Below, piece by piece: positions 8,328 through 16,854 of a stretch of 45,522 nucleotides of DNA; position 1 is the first letter of the stretch; the number at the start of each line of letters is the position of its first letter. The position numbers and the translations under genes were made by a program. The stretch is from Bradyrhizobium lablabi (GTDB lineage: Bacteria > Pseudomonadota > Alphaproteobacteria > Rhizobiales > Xanthobacteraceae). The stretch lies in assembly GCF_001440475.1 (NCBI RefSeq), contig NZ_LLYB01000106.1:20665-66186 (forward strand), in the 5' to 3' direction. Under the pieces are notes generated by a model. The model had not been told where the DNA came from and did no database searches. It saw only the letters and a program-made list of their open reading frames with translations.

Positions 8328-9680
8328 ATGCGCGTGTCATTGCTTTGCTCCGTCGCATCCGTCTTTCTGGCCAGTGCCGCCTTCGCGCAAGGCGAAGGCG
8401 AGTTTCCCGCCACGCTGAAGGGCCACGCCGTGTTGCCGGCGCAGAGCTTCATCGACGCGCCCGCTGACGCGCCCGACGATCTCAAGACATCAGGCAAATA
8501 CACCACCGGCAAGCGCACCGATGCCGTGGGTACCGTGATGGGCAAATCCTACGAGCGGCCGACCGGCGTCTCGCTGCCGTTCAAGGGACAGCCGCTGCAG
8601 GGCCATTCCGGCATCAAGGTGATGCCGGACGGTTCGTTCTGGGTACTCACCGACAATGGCATGGGCTCGCGCTACAACTCGGCCGACTCGATGCTGTATC
8701 TCAACCGCCACAAGATCGATTGGGCCAGCGGCAAGATCGAGCGGCAGGAGACCATCTTCCTGCACGATCCCGACAGGAAGGTCCCGTTCCGCATCGTGCA
8801 TGAGGACACGAGCAAGCGCTATCTCACCGGTGCCGATTTCGACACCGAAGGCTTTCAGATCATTGGCGACACCTTCTGGATCGGCGACGAGTTCGGGCCC
8901 TATGTGCTGAAGGCCGACCGCAACGGCAAGATCCTCGCCGTGTTCGAAACCACCGCCGACGGCAAGCCGGTGCGCTCGCCGGATCACTGGTCGGTGCAGT
9001 CGCCAGCGGCGCCGGGCGCGACCTACACATCGGTCAATCTCCGCCGCTCCAAGGGCTATGAAGGCTTTGCGTCGTCGAAGGACGGCAAATTCCTCTACGG
9101 CCTGCTCGAAGGCCCGCTGTGGGACGCCGAAAAAAAGGACTTTGAAAAGGTCGACGGCAAGGAAGCGTCGCGTATCATCGAATTCGACGTCGCCGCCGAA
9201 AAGTTCACCGGCCGCTACTGGACTTACGTGTTCGAGCAGAACGGCAACGCCATTGGCGACTTCAACATGATCGACGGATCAACCGGCCTGATCATCGAGC
9301 GCGACAATGGCGAAGGCACCGCCGACAAGGCCTGCCCGGCCGGCCAGCGCGGCGAGAACTGCTTTCCCGATCTCGCCAAGTTCAAGCGCGTCTACAAGGT
9401 CGAACTTTCCGACGCCAATGCCGGCAAGCCCGTGCGCAAGATCGCCTATATCGACCTGATGAAGATCAAGGATCCCGACAAGAAGGCGCGCAAGCCGCTC
9501 AATGACGGCGTGCTGACCTTCCCGTTCTTCACCATCGAGAACGTCGATCGCGTCGACGACACGCACATCATTGTCGGCAACGACAATAATCTGCCGTTCT
9601 CGTCGAGCCGCGATCCCAACAAGGCCGACGACAATGAGTTCGTGATGCTGGAAGTTGGTGAGTTTCTGAAAGCGAAGTGA
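8328..9680 (+). CDS. Secreted phytase-like esterase (PF13449-type)
   Basis: The 450-residue protein has a clear signal peptide (LLCSVASVFLASAAFAQ). It then has the repeated features of the esterase-like phytase family: GHSGIKVMPDGSFWVLTDNG near residue 90, a GFQIIGDTFWIGDEFGPYVL block near 180, GFASSKDGKFLYGLLEG near 245 and a late FPFFTIENVDRVDDTHIIVGNDNNLPFSSSR block. Such proteins are periplasmic or secreted and are thought to release phosphate from organic esters, though the substrate is rarely known. An AAGGAG ribosome site precedes the ATG. The Pho-box candidate upstream supports a phosphate-related role. The four Cys-containing loop (KACPAGQRGENCF) is typical. Confidence 0.88.
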   Translation: MRVSLLCSVASVFLASAAFAQGEGEFPATLKGHAVLPAQSFIDAPADAPDDLKTSGKYTTGKRTDAVGTVMGKSYERPTGVSLPFKGQPLQGHSGIKVMPDGSFWVLTDNGMGSRYNSADSMLYLNRHKIDWASGKIERQETIFLHDPDRKVPFRIVHEDTSKRYLTGADFDTEGFQIIGDTFWIGDEFGPYVLKADRNGKILAVFETTADGKPVRSPDHWSVQSPAAPGATYTSVNLRRSKGYEGFASSKDGKFLYGLLEGPLWDAEKKDFEKVDGKEASRIIEFDVAAEKFTGRYWTYVFEQNGNAIGDFNMIDGSTGLIIERDNGEGTADKACPAGQRGENCFPDLAKFKRVYKVELSDANAGKPVRKIAYIDLMKIKDPDKKARKPLNDGVLTFPFFTIENVDRVDDTHIIVGNDNNLPFSSSRDPNKADDNEFVMLEVGEFLKAK

Positions 9681-9693
9681 CGATGTCGCTTCT

Positions 9694-9722
9694 CCCTCTC
9701 CCCATTTCTTGCGGGGAGAGGG
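9694..9722. repeat. Palindromic CTCTCCCC/GGGGAGAG hairpin after the phytase-like gene
   Basis: A perfect 10-base-pair stem (CCCTCTCCCC with GGGGAGAGGG) encloses a 9-base loop, 13 bases after the stop codon. The same palindrome is found in the larger repeat copies near 42026, 44434 and 44936. It could act as a transcription terminator or mRNA 3' stabiliser here, but there is no T-run. Confidence 0.6.
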
Positions 9723-9906
9723 GAAGCAGTCTTTGGCAAGCAGTGTAGCGCAAGTCTACGGGCGTCTCCCGACCTGCCGGACCTTGCGTGCAGCTTCCTG
9801 GCGCACCTCATGCCAGATGGATCAAGTCGAGGTTACCTTGACCTGAATCAACGACAGGCGCCCGACCCGGGCTTTCGCTGAAAGCTCGATTGAAGGGAGA
9901 CGTACC

Positions 9907-10407
9907 ATGCTTGTCCGTGACGTCATGGTTGCCCCGGTCATCACCGTAGGGCCCTCCACCACCGTGCAGGAAGTTGCAAAGCTGTTTCTGGAAAAGCGGA
10001 TCAGCGCGGTTCCCGTGCTCGACGACAGGAGCAAGCTCGTCGGCATTGTCAGCGAAGGAGATCTGCTGCACCGCGTGGAGGCAGGTACGGAACGGCACCG
10101 CTCCTGGTGGCTTCGAGCATTGATCGATAGCGAGACACTGGCAGCCGAGTACGTCAAATCTCACGGCCACAAGATTTCTGATGTCATGACCCGAGAGGTG
10201 ATCACAGCCTCCCCCGAAACGCCGCTCCATCAAGTCGCCTCCCTGATGGAGAAGAACGCGATCAGACGATTGCCCATCCTGGAGAACGGTCAATTGGTCG
10301 GTATCGTGAGCAGGGCCAATCTTCTTCAGGCGGTAGCGAGCGCACGTCAATTTCTCGACGTAACTCCGTCGGACAACGCGATCCGCAACCGCTCCTCGCC
10401 AGCTTGA
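9907..10407 (+). CDS. CBS domain protein, cut short by a frameshift (from a CBS-BON gene)
   Basis: The 166-residue reading contains two CBS domains (about 1-60 starting MLVRDVMVAPVITV, and about 95-150 starting KISDVMTREVITASP). Each ends in the usual xGIVSxxxLL element. CBS pairs bind adenine nucleotides. Family members normally continue into a BON domain; here the frame is lost after DNAIRNR, giving a short out-of-frame tail SSPA and a stop. The BON coding sequence follows in the next frame (10392-10592). AGGGAG precedes the ATG. If the frameshift is real, the product is a CBS-only protein; if it is a sequencing error, the intact gene is 9907-10592. Confidence 0.85.
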   Translation: MLVRDVMVAPVITVGPSTTVQEVAKLFLEKRISAVPVLDDRSKLVGIVSEGDLLHRVEAGTERHRSWWLRALIDSETLAAEYVKSHGHKISDVMTREVITASPETPLHQVASLMEKNAIRRLPILENGQLVGIVSRANLLQAVASARQFLDVTPSDNAIRNRSSPA

Positions 10408-10592
10408 AGAAAGAAGAGTGGGCGCACACGGGACTGCTGAACGTCACCGTCTCCCACGGCATCGTCGATCTCTGGGGCCTTGTGGAATCGGAGGCCGAGC
10501 GAAAGGCGATCAGGGTCGCGGCGGAATCCGCGCCCGGCGTGGACGCCGTCCATGACAATCTGGCCGTGAACCGGGGCGGTGGCTGGCTCTGA
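10392..10592 (+). pseudogene. BON domain part of the frameshifted CBS-BON gene
   Basis: In the frame one base back from the CBS reading, the sequence runs LLASLKKEEWAHTGLLNV, TVSHGIVDLWGLVESEAERK, and IRVAAESAPGVDAVHDNLAV. This is a full BON domain (a lipid- or membrane-associating fold). It joins the CBS part exactly where that frame fails, at about 10391. Adding one C there (restoring CGC CTC CTC GCC) rebuilds a continuous gene. No independent ribosome site is evident, so this part is unlikely to be translated alone. Confidence 0.8.
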
Positions 10593-10650
10593 ATGATCTC
10601 TCGGTCGATTGGCATTTTGATCCACCGCGTAGCCATCCGGGAGGCATCGG

Positions 10651-10872
10651 TTGCCATATGCGTCGATCGACGATCTCCCTCCGCCCATTCGAACGCATCT
10701 GCCGCCGCATGCGAGGGAAATCTACCTTGCCGCCTTCAACAATGCCTGGACGGAATACGCTTCGCGTGATCCCGTGGAGCGTGAAAGAACGGCCCATCGC
10801 GTCGCCTGGGCGGCGGTGAAGCACAGGTATGAGAAGGTCGGCGAGCGCGGGATTGCGCGCGTAGCCGGCTAG
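10651..10872 (+). CDS. chaB: ChaB family protein
   Basis: This is a 73-residue protein that aligns end to end with the ChaB family: MPYASIDDLPPPIRTHLPPHA, REIYLAAFNNAWTEY, then ERTAHRVAWAAVKHRYEK. ChaB was first described as a regulator of the ChaA cation antiporter in E. coli, but the function of most homologues is unproven. The start is TTG at 10651, chosen because the family begins MPY and a GGGAGG site lies 7 bases upstream. No chaA neighbour is present. Confidence 0.85.
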   Translation: MPYASIDDLPPPIRTHLPPHAREIYLAAFNNAWTEYASRDPVERERTAHRVAWAAVKHRYEKVGERGIARVAG

Positions 10873-10998
10873 AGCATTATCGGTTCTGATTGAAGCAGGA
10901 CCGAAGCTCCAGCTTCATGTTTTGACGCGTTCTCTTCACGCGAACCGGTATCCATCCCCGGATCAGGTCCGGGGGCATGCTTCGCCGAACACGCTATG
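10872..10998. repeat. Dispersed repeat, family B, copy 1 (gacgcgtt-tcttcacgcgaaccgg type)
   Basis: From 10924 the sequence GACGCGTTCTCTTCACGCG continues into AACCGGTATCCA; after an interrupting GC-rich stretch it ends GAACACGCTATGA. A closely similar run occurs at 16310-16366 and a fragment at 33835-33858. The CGCGT...ACGCG arms can pair. It looks like a degenerate intergenic palindromic element. Confidence 0.6.
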
Positions 10999-11068
10999 AC
11001 CCCTGTCATCCTTCCGATTCCCTCTCGCCGCGGGAGGGAATCGGAAGTCGGTGCCTGCGCTCTCCGCC

Positions 11069-12742
11069 TCAACCCGCCGGCACCATCACGACGCCCTTGT
11101 CCTTGGGCCAACGGATCCGCCAGGCAAAGTTGATGTCCTTCACCTCGCCTGCCTTGGCCTCGAACGCCCACTCCAGCACGCCGCGCCGGTCGCGCGCATT
11201 GGTCGCGGACGGCGGCGTCGTGGAGGACAGCATCTCGACCTGGATGTCCTCGTTCTCGCTGACCGGCAACTGGTCCTCGATCGCGATCCGGATCGGAAAA
11301 TCATGGCCGTTGCGCACCGTGGTCTTGAACGCGCGCTCGTCGGTCTTCGACGTCGTCACGATCAGGCCGGCGGAGCCCTCGTTGCGCTTGAGGACGTTGC
11401 GCTCGATCTTGACCTTGTCGTCGGCGCCGAAGCCGAGCCGCACGGTCTCGTCCTTGGCCGCGGCAGCCATCTGGCCGCGGCCGACGAAGACGCCGTCGCG
11501 ATAGATCGAGACCCGGCCGGGTAGCAATGGCGCGTCCTCGTTCTGCTTGAAGCTCGCCTCGAGGAACGCCGTCGGGTCCAGCACCGGCGCCGCGCGCACC
11601 GCCAGATCGGGCGCGATGGTCGCGCTGGAGACGCGCAGGCTTTTTGCGCCTTCGCTGGCGCCGAGGCTGACGCGACCCGGAATCTTGAACACCACCTGGA
11701 AGCCGCTGACATCAGCCACGGCCTGTTGCTCGGCCGCCCTCTCCATCACGGGTTCCTCGCTCTTCCGGAGCTGCCTCATCCTGTCCATGGCTGGTGCCGC
11801 CAAGGGCATTGCAGAATCCGACGCGGACGCCGCCGCCATTGGACGCGGTACGTGCGGGTATTGAACGACGAGCGACTTCAGGTCGGGCGCGCTGCCGCCG
11901 CGGGCGGTTCGCACGGTGGAAACGGCGAGCGCGACATTCGACCAATCCTCGCCGGTGCTTTGCGTGATCTCGGCACGACGCACCAGTTCGAGCGCTGGCT
12001 TGCGATCCCTGGCGCCGGAGTCGAGACGGGCGTCGTAAAGCGGCGTCCAGCGCGCGTTGCGGACCGCATAGGTCACCCGCAGCGTGGCCTTGGTCGCCGC
12101 CGCGGCCGCGAGTTCGATCCTTACCTCAAGCTTGTTCGGCGGCTTCTGCGCCTTGTCCTGTTCGAGACGGGCGATTTCGCGATCGAGTTCGCGCTGCTTG
12201 CGCTGGGCGTCGCGAATGGCGGCGTCGGCGTTGGCGATTTCGTCGCCGACCGCCGCAAAGGCCGTACGCCATTCGGAAATCGGCCGCGCCTCACCCTTTT
12301 CGCCCATCCCGGCCGGAGATACTTCCGCAAAACGCTCGGCAAATTTGCGCCGGGCGGTCGCCGCATCGATCGCGCCTTGCAAATTGGCCCGCTCGTCCTT
12401 CAACGCCTCGATGCGCTTGTCGAGTTCGGGCAGGTTCACCGGCAGCGCCGCACGCGGCGGCTTGGCGTCGATCGCGCCGATCGTGAGTTTTGCACCGGCC
12501 TCGCCCTCGACCCGCAGTGACGTCGGATCCAGGGTCAGCGGGAAATCCTTCAGAACGGCGGAATTCTCGCCGGCCGGCAGATCGACCGTGACCAGGCGCG
12601 TCACGCTGGCGCCATCGGGATAGACGGTCACAGCGTCCACCACCGAACTGGCGGCCACGTCAGCCGCGCGGGCCCCCCCGGCGGCAAACGCCGCCAGCAC
12701 GGCGATGCTCGCCGTGAAAAAACCGTTCGCTTTCAATCTCAT
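11069..12742 (-). CDS. DUF4139/DUF4140 (MuiA-like) secreted protein
   Basis: The 557-residue protein has a signal peptide (FFTASIAVLAAFAAGGARAAD), an N-terminal DUF4140 region (VDAVTVYPDGASVTRLVTVDLPAGEN, about 32-130), and an alpha-helical probable coiled coil (ELDKRIEALKDERANLQGAI to ELDREIARLEQDKAQK, about 110-210). A C-terminal DUF4139 region follows (LRVTYAVRNARWTPLYDARLD onward, ending GVLEWAFEAKAGEVKDINFAWRI). These mucoidy-inhibitor-A-like proteins have no proven activity. The start at 12742 is chosen over a longer reading because AGGAGAG precedes it and the signal peptide follows. It stands alone, with a repeat on its 3' side. Confidence 0.85.
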   Translation of the reverse strand: MRLKANGFFTASIAVLAAFAAGGARAADVAASSVVDAVTVYPDGASVTRLVTVDLPAGENSAVLKDFPLTLDPTSLRVEGEAGAKLTIGAIDAKPPRAALPVNLPELDKRIEALKDERANLQGAIDAATARRKFAERFAEVSPAGMGEKGEARPISEWRTAFAAVGDEIANADAAIRDAQRKQRELDREIARLEQDKAQKPPNKLEVRIELAAAAATKATLRVTYAVRNARWTPLYDARLDSGARDRKPALELVRRAEITQSTGEDWSNVALAVSTVRTARGGSAPDLKSLVVQYPHVPRPMAAASASDSAMPLAAPAMDRMRQLRKSEEPVMERAAEQQAVADVSGFQVVFKIPGRVSLGASEGAKSLRVSSATIAPDLAVRAAPVLDPTAFLEASFKQNEDAPLLPGRVSIYRDGVFVGRGQMAAAAKDETVRLGFGADDKVKIERNVLKRNEGSAGLIVTTSKTDERAFKTTVRNGHDFPIRIAIEDQLPVSENEDIQVEMLSSTTPPSATNARDRRGVLEWAFEAKAGEVKDINFAWRIRWPKDKGVVMVPAG

Positions 12743-12859
12743 GGGATTCTCTCCTGAACCGTTCGCCCGATGGCGACGCGCAAACAATGCCCATCACCCC
12801 CGGCCATGAGACGCGAGGAACGAGCAACCGGTTCGATTGAGATTTGAGGCTTCGATGTG

Positions 12860-12888
12860 GCTTCGCCGCGGCAAGACCGCGGCGAAGC
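12860..12888 (-). terminator. Strong hairpin downstream of serA
   Basis: A perfect 12-base-pair stem (GCTTCGCCGCGG with CCGCGGCGAAGC) closes a 5-base loop about 40 bases after the serA stop. No T-run follows on the minus strand, so termination by this hairpin alone is uncertain. Confidence 0.5.
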
Positions 12889-12925
12889 AGAAGCCCCTCG
12901 CCTAGGAGGGAAAAACTGACGCGTC

Positions 12926-14515
12926 CTAAAACACCAGCGCCTTGGCCTGCTTCACCTGCGGCAGCTTCTGCACCTTGGCAAGCACGTCGGCGGGCACCGG
13001 CCCGTCGATCTCGACCAGCGCGATGGCGTCGCCGCCCTGCTTGACGCGGCCGAGATGGAAGGTGGCGATGTTGATCTTGGCGTCGCCGAGCAGGCCGGCG
13101 AAGCTGCCGATGAATCCGGGCTTGTCCTCGTTGGTGACGTAGATCATCGATTTGCCGAACTCGGCGTCGACGCGGATGCCCTTGATGTCGACCAGCCGCG
13201 GCTTGCCGTCATGATAGACGGTGCCGGACACCGAGCGTTCCTGCCGTTCAGTGGTCACGGTCACCGTGATCAGGCTTTCATAGTCGCTCTGCGCCGCGCG
13301 CACGATCTCGTCCACCACCATGCCGCGCTCTTTCGCGACCACCGGCGCGGAGACCACATTGACCTCGCCCAGCATCGGCCGCAGCAGGCCCGACAGCACC
13401 GCCGAGGTGATCGCCTTGATCTTCATCTCGGCGACGTGGCCCTCATAGGTAATCTCGGTCTTCAGGATGCCGCTCTCGGTGAGCTGACCGGCGAACGAGC
13501 CGAGCTTTTCGGCGAGCTCGATGAACGGCTTCAGCTTCGGCGCCTCTTCCGCCGTGATCGAGGGGAAGTTCACCGCGTTCGAGATCGCGCCGGTCAGGAG
13601 ATAATCCGACATCTGCTCGGCGACCTGCAACGCGACGTTCTCCTGCGCTTCCGTGGTGGAGGCGCCGAGATGCGGCGTGCAGATCACGTTGGGATGGCCG
13701 AACAGCACGTTCTTGGTGGCGGGCTCCTCGACGAACACGTCGAAGGCGGCGCCGGCGACATGCTTGGAATTGAGCGCGTCGAGCAGCGCCTGCTCGTCGA
13801 CTAGGCCGCCGCGGGCGCAGTTGATGATGCGCACGCCCTTCTTCATTTTCGCAATCGCCGCCGCGTCGATGATGTTCCTGGTCTTCTCGGTCAGCGGCGT
13901 ATGCAGCGTGATGAAGTCGGCGCGCTTGAGCAGCTCATCGAGCTCGACCTTTTCGACGCCGATGTCCTTGGCGCGTTCCGGCGACAGGAACGGATCGAAC
14001 GCGACCACCTTCATCTTCAGGCCGAGCGCGCGGTCGGCGGCGATCGTGCCGATATTGCCGCAGCCGATCACGCCCAGCGTCTTGCCGGTGATCTCGACGC
14101 CCATGAAGCGGTTTTTCTCCCACTTGCCGGCCTGGGTCGAGGCGTCGGCCTGCGGAATTTCACGCGCCAATGCCAGCATCAGCGTGATCGCGTGTTCGGC
14201 GGTCGTGATCGAATTGCCGAACGGGGTGTTCATCACGATGATGCCCTTGGCGGTGGCCGCGGGTATCTCGACATTGTCGACGCCGATGCCGGCGCGGCCG
14301 ATCACCTTCAGCTTCGTCGCCTTGTCGATGATCTTCGCGGTCGCCTTCGTCGCCGAGCGGATCGCGAGGCCGTCATAGTTGCCGATGATCTCGGCGAGCT
14401 TGTCCTTGTCCTTGCCGAGATTGGGCTGGAAGTCGACCTCGACGCCGCGATCCTTGAAGATCTGCACGGCTGCGGGGGAAAGCGCGTCGGAAATGAGAAC
14501 TTTGGGTTTGGTCAT
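12926..14515 (-). CDS. serA: D-3-phosphoglycerate dehydrogenase
   Basis: This 529-residue enzyme oxidises 3-phosphoglycerate to 3-phosphohydroxypyruvate, the first step of serine synthesis. The NAD-binding motif GVIGCGNIG is at about residues 148-156. The catalytic Arg lies in NCARGGLVDE, the Glu in VEEPA and the His in CTPHLGAST. The long C-terminal part has the allosteric substrate-binding domain and an ACT domain (KPGFIGSFAGLLGDAKINIA), as in the ~530-residue type I form. It lies 168 bases after serC on the same strand, with a repeat between. The two genes feed the same pathway. Confidence 0.97.
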   Translation of the reverse strand: MTKPKVLISDALSPAAVQIFKDRGVEVDFQPNLGKDKDKLAEIIGNYDGLAIRSATKATAKIIDKATKLKVIGRAGIGVDNVEIPAATAKGIIVMNTPFGNSITTAEHAITLMLALAREIPQADASTQAGKWEKNRFMGVEITGKTLGVIGCGNIGTIAADRALGLKMKVVAFDPFLSPERAKDIGVEKVELDELLKRADFITLHTPLTEKTRNIIDAAAIAKMKKGVRIINCARGGLVDEQALLDALNSKHVAGAAFDVFVEEPATKNVLFGHPNVICTPHLGASTTEAQENVALQVAEQMSDYLLTGAISNAVNFPSITAEEAPKLKPFIELAEKLGSFAGQLTESGILKTEITYEGHVAEMKIKAITSAVLSGLLRPMLGEVNVVSAPVVAKERGMVVDEIVRAAQSDYESLITVTVTTERQERSVSGTVYHDGKPRLVDIKGIRVDAEFGKSMIYVTNEDKPGFIGSFAGLLGDAKINIATFHLGRVKQGGDAIALVEIDGPVPADVLAKVQKLPQVKQAKALVF

Positions 14516-14525
14516 GGGAGTGATC

Positions 14526-14683
14526 CTTCACACCTTCCCCTGAAGGGGGAAGGCCGGCGCGAAGCGCCGGGATGGGGTGAAACTGTCGACGCGAACTTGG
14601 CGTGCGTCGGGTGCGGAGAGATCACCCCACCCCGACGCATCCTTCTGAAACGTCGACCCTCCCCCTCCAGGGGAGGGTGACGA
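14526..14683. repeat. Palindromic intergenic repeat between serC and serA
   Basis: The whole gap is made of nested palindromes: CTTCCCCTGAAGGGGGAAG near 14535, GGCGCGAAGCGCC near 14554, and CCCTCCCCCTCCAGGGGAGGG near 14660, with CACCCCACCCCGACGC between. It is a variant of the CTCTCCCC-type elements seen elsewhere in the window. It may protect or attenuate the serC-serA transcript. Confidence 0.55.
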
Positions 14684-15856
14684 TCAAGCTGCCTTGGGCA
14701 GCGCGGCCTTGGTCTCGGCGAAGGCCCAATCGATCCACTGCGTCAACAGCGCGACGTCGGAGGCTTCGACGGTGGCGCCGCACCAGATCCGCAGACCCGC
14801 CGGCGCATCGCGGTAATAGGCGAAGTCGTAACCGGCGGCTTCCTTCTCCACCAGCGCGACGAGCTTCTTCGAAAACTCCGCCTGCGCGTCCGCATTGAGC
14901 GAGGTGATCGCGGGATCGGTGAACTTCAGGCACACCGACGTGTTGGAGCGGATCGCGGGATCCTGCGCCAGGAAATCGATCCACGGCGTCTTCGCCTTCC
15001 AGTCCGACAGCACCTTGGTGTTGGCGTCGGCGCGCGCGATCAGGGCCTTGAGGCCGCCGATCGATTTCGCCCAGTTCAGCGCATCGAGGTAATCCTCGAC
15101 GCACAGCATCGACGGCGTGTTGATGGTCTCGCCTTCGAAAATGCCCTGGTTGAGCTTGCCGCCCTTGGTCAGGCGGAAGATCTTCGGCAGCGGCCAGGCC
15201 GGCTTGTAGGTCTCGAGCCGCTCCACCGCGCGCGGCGAGAGGATCAGCATGCCGTGCGCGGCCTCGCCGCCCAGTGCCTTCTGCCAGGAGAAGGTGACCA
15301 CATCGAGCTTGGCGAAATCGAGCGGCTGCGCGAAAGCGGCCGAGGTCGCGTCGCAGATCGTGAGGCCTTCACGCTTGGCGCTGATCCAGTCGGCGTTCGG
15401 CACGCGCACGCCGGAAGTGGTGCCGTTCCAGGTAAAGACGATGTCGGAAGCCTGATCGACCTTGGAGAGATCGGGAAGATCGCCATAGCCGGCATGCAGC
15501 TTGGTGACGTCCTTCAGCTTCAATTCCTTGACGATGTCGCTGACCCAGCCTTCGCCGAAGGATTCCCAGGCGATGGTGGTGACCGGGCGCGCACCAAGCA
15601 GCGACCACAGCGCCATTTCGACCGCGCCGGTGTCTGACGCCGGCACGATGCCGATCTTGTAATCGGCCGGCACTTCAAGCACTTCGCGCGTCAGTTCAAT
15701 CGCGAGCTTGAGCTTGTTCTTGCCGATCTTCGCGCGATGCGAGCGGCCGAGGGCTGCGTCCTTGAGATTTTGGGGGTTCCAGCCGGGGCGCTTGGCACAG
15801 GGGCCGGAGGAAAAATGCGGCACGTTCGGCCGCGAAGCGGGCTTCGCTACGGTCAT
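14684..15856 (-). CDS. serC: Phosphoserine aminotransferase
   Basis: This 390-residue PLP enzyme converts 3-phosphohydroxypyruvate and glutamate to phosphoserine and 2-oxoglutarate. It belongs to the alphaproteobacterial/archaeal-type SerC group, with starts like [19 protein letters not shown] should bind Lys193 in [11 protein letters not shown]; other motifs are [15 protein letters not shown] and [15 protein letters not shown]. It lies upstream of serA. A structured RNA leader with its ribosome site in a hairpin loop precedes the ATG. Confidence 0.96.
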   Translation of the reverse strand: MTVAKPASRPNVPHFSSGPCAKRPGWNPQNLKDAALGRSHRAKIGKNKLKLAIELTREVLEVPADYKIGIVPASDTGAVEMALWSLLGARPVTTIAWESFGEGWVSDIVKELKLKDVTKLHAGYGDLPDLSKVDQASDIVFTWNGTTSGVRVPNADWISAKREGLTICDATSAAFAQPLDFAKLDVVTFSWQKALGGEAAHGMLILSPRAVERLETYKPAWPLPKIFRLTKGGKLNQGIFEGETINTPSMLCVEDYLDALNWAKSIGGLKALIARADANTKVLSDWKAKTPWIDFLAQDPAIRSNTSVCLKFTDPAITSLNADAQAEFSKKLVALVEKEAAGYDFAYYRDAPAGLRIWCGATVEASDVALLTQWIDWAFAETKAALPKAA

Positions 15857-15905
15857 GATCTATCCTTCCAGATAGTAAGCCTCCCGTTGGGGGGAGGTGT
15901 CCCGC
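15857..15905 (-). ncRNA. serC-motif-type RNA leader
   Basis: On the minus strand two adjacent hairpins precede the serC ATG. The first pairs CCTCCC with GGGAGG around CCCAAC. The second pairs CTATC with GATAG around TGGAAG, which places the GGAAGG ribosome site in the loop and right arm. This agrees with the conserved serC motif described upstream of serC in alphaproteobacteria, whose ligand and mechanism are unknown. The exact 5' end is inferred from the promoter. Confidence 0.6.
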
Positions 15906-15911
15906 CGCGGT

Positions 15912-15940
15912 GATTAGCGGGAATCGGGCCCGATCGTCAA
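15912..15940 (-). promoter_or_regulatory. Probable serC promoter
   Basis: On the minus strand, TTGACG (15940-15935) and CTAATC (15917-15912) are separated by 17 bases, a reasonable housekeeping promoter. Transcription would start near 15905, giving a leader of about 50 bases. The -35 region overlaps the stop of the small gene upstream. Confidence 0.5.
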
Positions 15941-16131
15941 GGAGCTTCGGGATCTTCACGCTCGATTGATGTGGGCGCGTCGGCGCCGGGAGTCGGCTCC
16001 TGCTGCAAAAGTTCAGCCGCATCCGTGACCAGTTTGGCGGCCTGCTGGCGACTCGAAACCTTCAAAATACTGGTCTCTCCGGCCTGCACGACATACTCGC
16101 TTCCAATCCGTACAATCGAATATTTTTTCAT
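15937..16131 (-). CDS. Small hypothetical protein
   Basis: This 64-residue protein starts MKKYSIVRIGSEYVVQAG and continues ETSILKVSSRQQAAKLVTDA, ending in an acidic Pro-rich tail. The pattern suggests a small beta-sheet with one helix. I do not recognise a named domain. A GGGG site lies about 9 bases before the chosen ATG; a TTG five codons earlier is also possible. It lies just upstream of the serC promoter on the same strand. Confidence 0.6.
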   Translation of the reverse strand: MKKYSIVRIGSEYVVQAGETSILKVSSRQQAAKLVTDAAELLQQEPTPGADAPTSIEREDPEAP

Positions 16132-16309
16132 CGGAAAAATCCCCAAAGCTGCCCAAGCCCCATGGGAGACATCGGCATAGCGGAGACGTTCCTGTCCGTA
16201 AAATCACGGACGCACGCGTAGTTTATCGGTTGTTAACCGGATCGCAGAGCGAGGACTACCTCAGGCATTCGTCGCTGATGCGCTCAACTGCAGTTGGCTG
16301 ACCTTTGTT

Positions 16310-16366
16310 CTGACGCGTTTTCTTTACGCGAACCGGATTCCACTTCGCTCGAGAACGCTGTGAAAA
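16310..16366. repeat. Dispersed repeat, family B, copy 2
   Basis: The run TGACGCGTTTTCTTTACGCG followed by AACCGGATTCCACTTCGCTC and GAGAACGCTGTGA is the most complete copy of the repeat that also occurs at 10872-10998 and 33835-33858. It lies in the gap after the GNAT gene stop at 16367. Confidence 0.65.
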
Positions 16367-16837
16367 TCAGAATCGCAAGGTCATGCCCACATGGCTGCGT
16401 GCGAAGCCCAGCCGCTCGTAAAACCGCTGTGCATCGACACGGGAGTGATGCGTCAATAGTTCGACCAGTTTGCATTCCCTCGTGCGCGCTTCCACCACCG
16501 CCCACTGCACCATCTGCTCGCCGATGCCGCGGCTACGGCAGCGGCTGGCGACGCGGACGTCCTCGATTAGGCCGCGCGAGGCGCCCTGCGAGCTCAGCCC
16601 CGGCAGAATGCATAGCTGCAGGCAGCCAACCACGGCGCCCTCGCCGTCCTCGGCGACGACGAGGACGATGTTCGGATCGCGCTGCAGCTTTTCAAAAGCC
16701 CTGAAATAGGATTGCGGCAGCGGATTCTCGATCCGCTCGCGGGGCCCACCGAGCGGATCGTCCGCCAGCATGCCGACAATGACGCCGACGTCCTCGCGGC
16801 GCGCGGGGCGGATGGTGATCTCTGAGATGGCAGACAT
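16367..16837 (-). CDS. GNAT family N-acetyltransferase
   Basis: This 156-residue protein has the GNAT fold: strand 1 ITIRPARREDVGVIVGML, the acceptor region with FEKLQRDPNIVLVVAEDGEGAVVGCLQL, and the acetyl-CoA-binding core LIEDVRVASRCRSRGIGEQM, which contains the R-x-x-G-I-G pyrophosphate loop. It ends in VDAQRFYERLGFARSHVGMTLRF, the usual Tyr-containing motif B. It should transfer acetyl from acetyl-CoA to an amine; the substrate cannot be read. It lies 17 bases after the glutathione transferase gene, so the two may be co-transcribed. Confidence 0.88.
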   Translation of the reverse strand: MSAISEITIRPARREDVGVIVGMLADDPLGGPRERIENPLPQSYFRAFEKLQRDPNIVLVVAEDGEGAVVGCLQLCILPGLSSQGASRGLIEDVRVASRCRSRGIGEQMVQWAVVEARTRECKLVELLTHHSRVDAQRFYERLGFARSHVGMTLRF

Positions 16838-16854
16838 GGCAATTTCCCGTCAGG

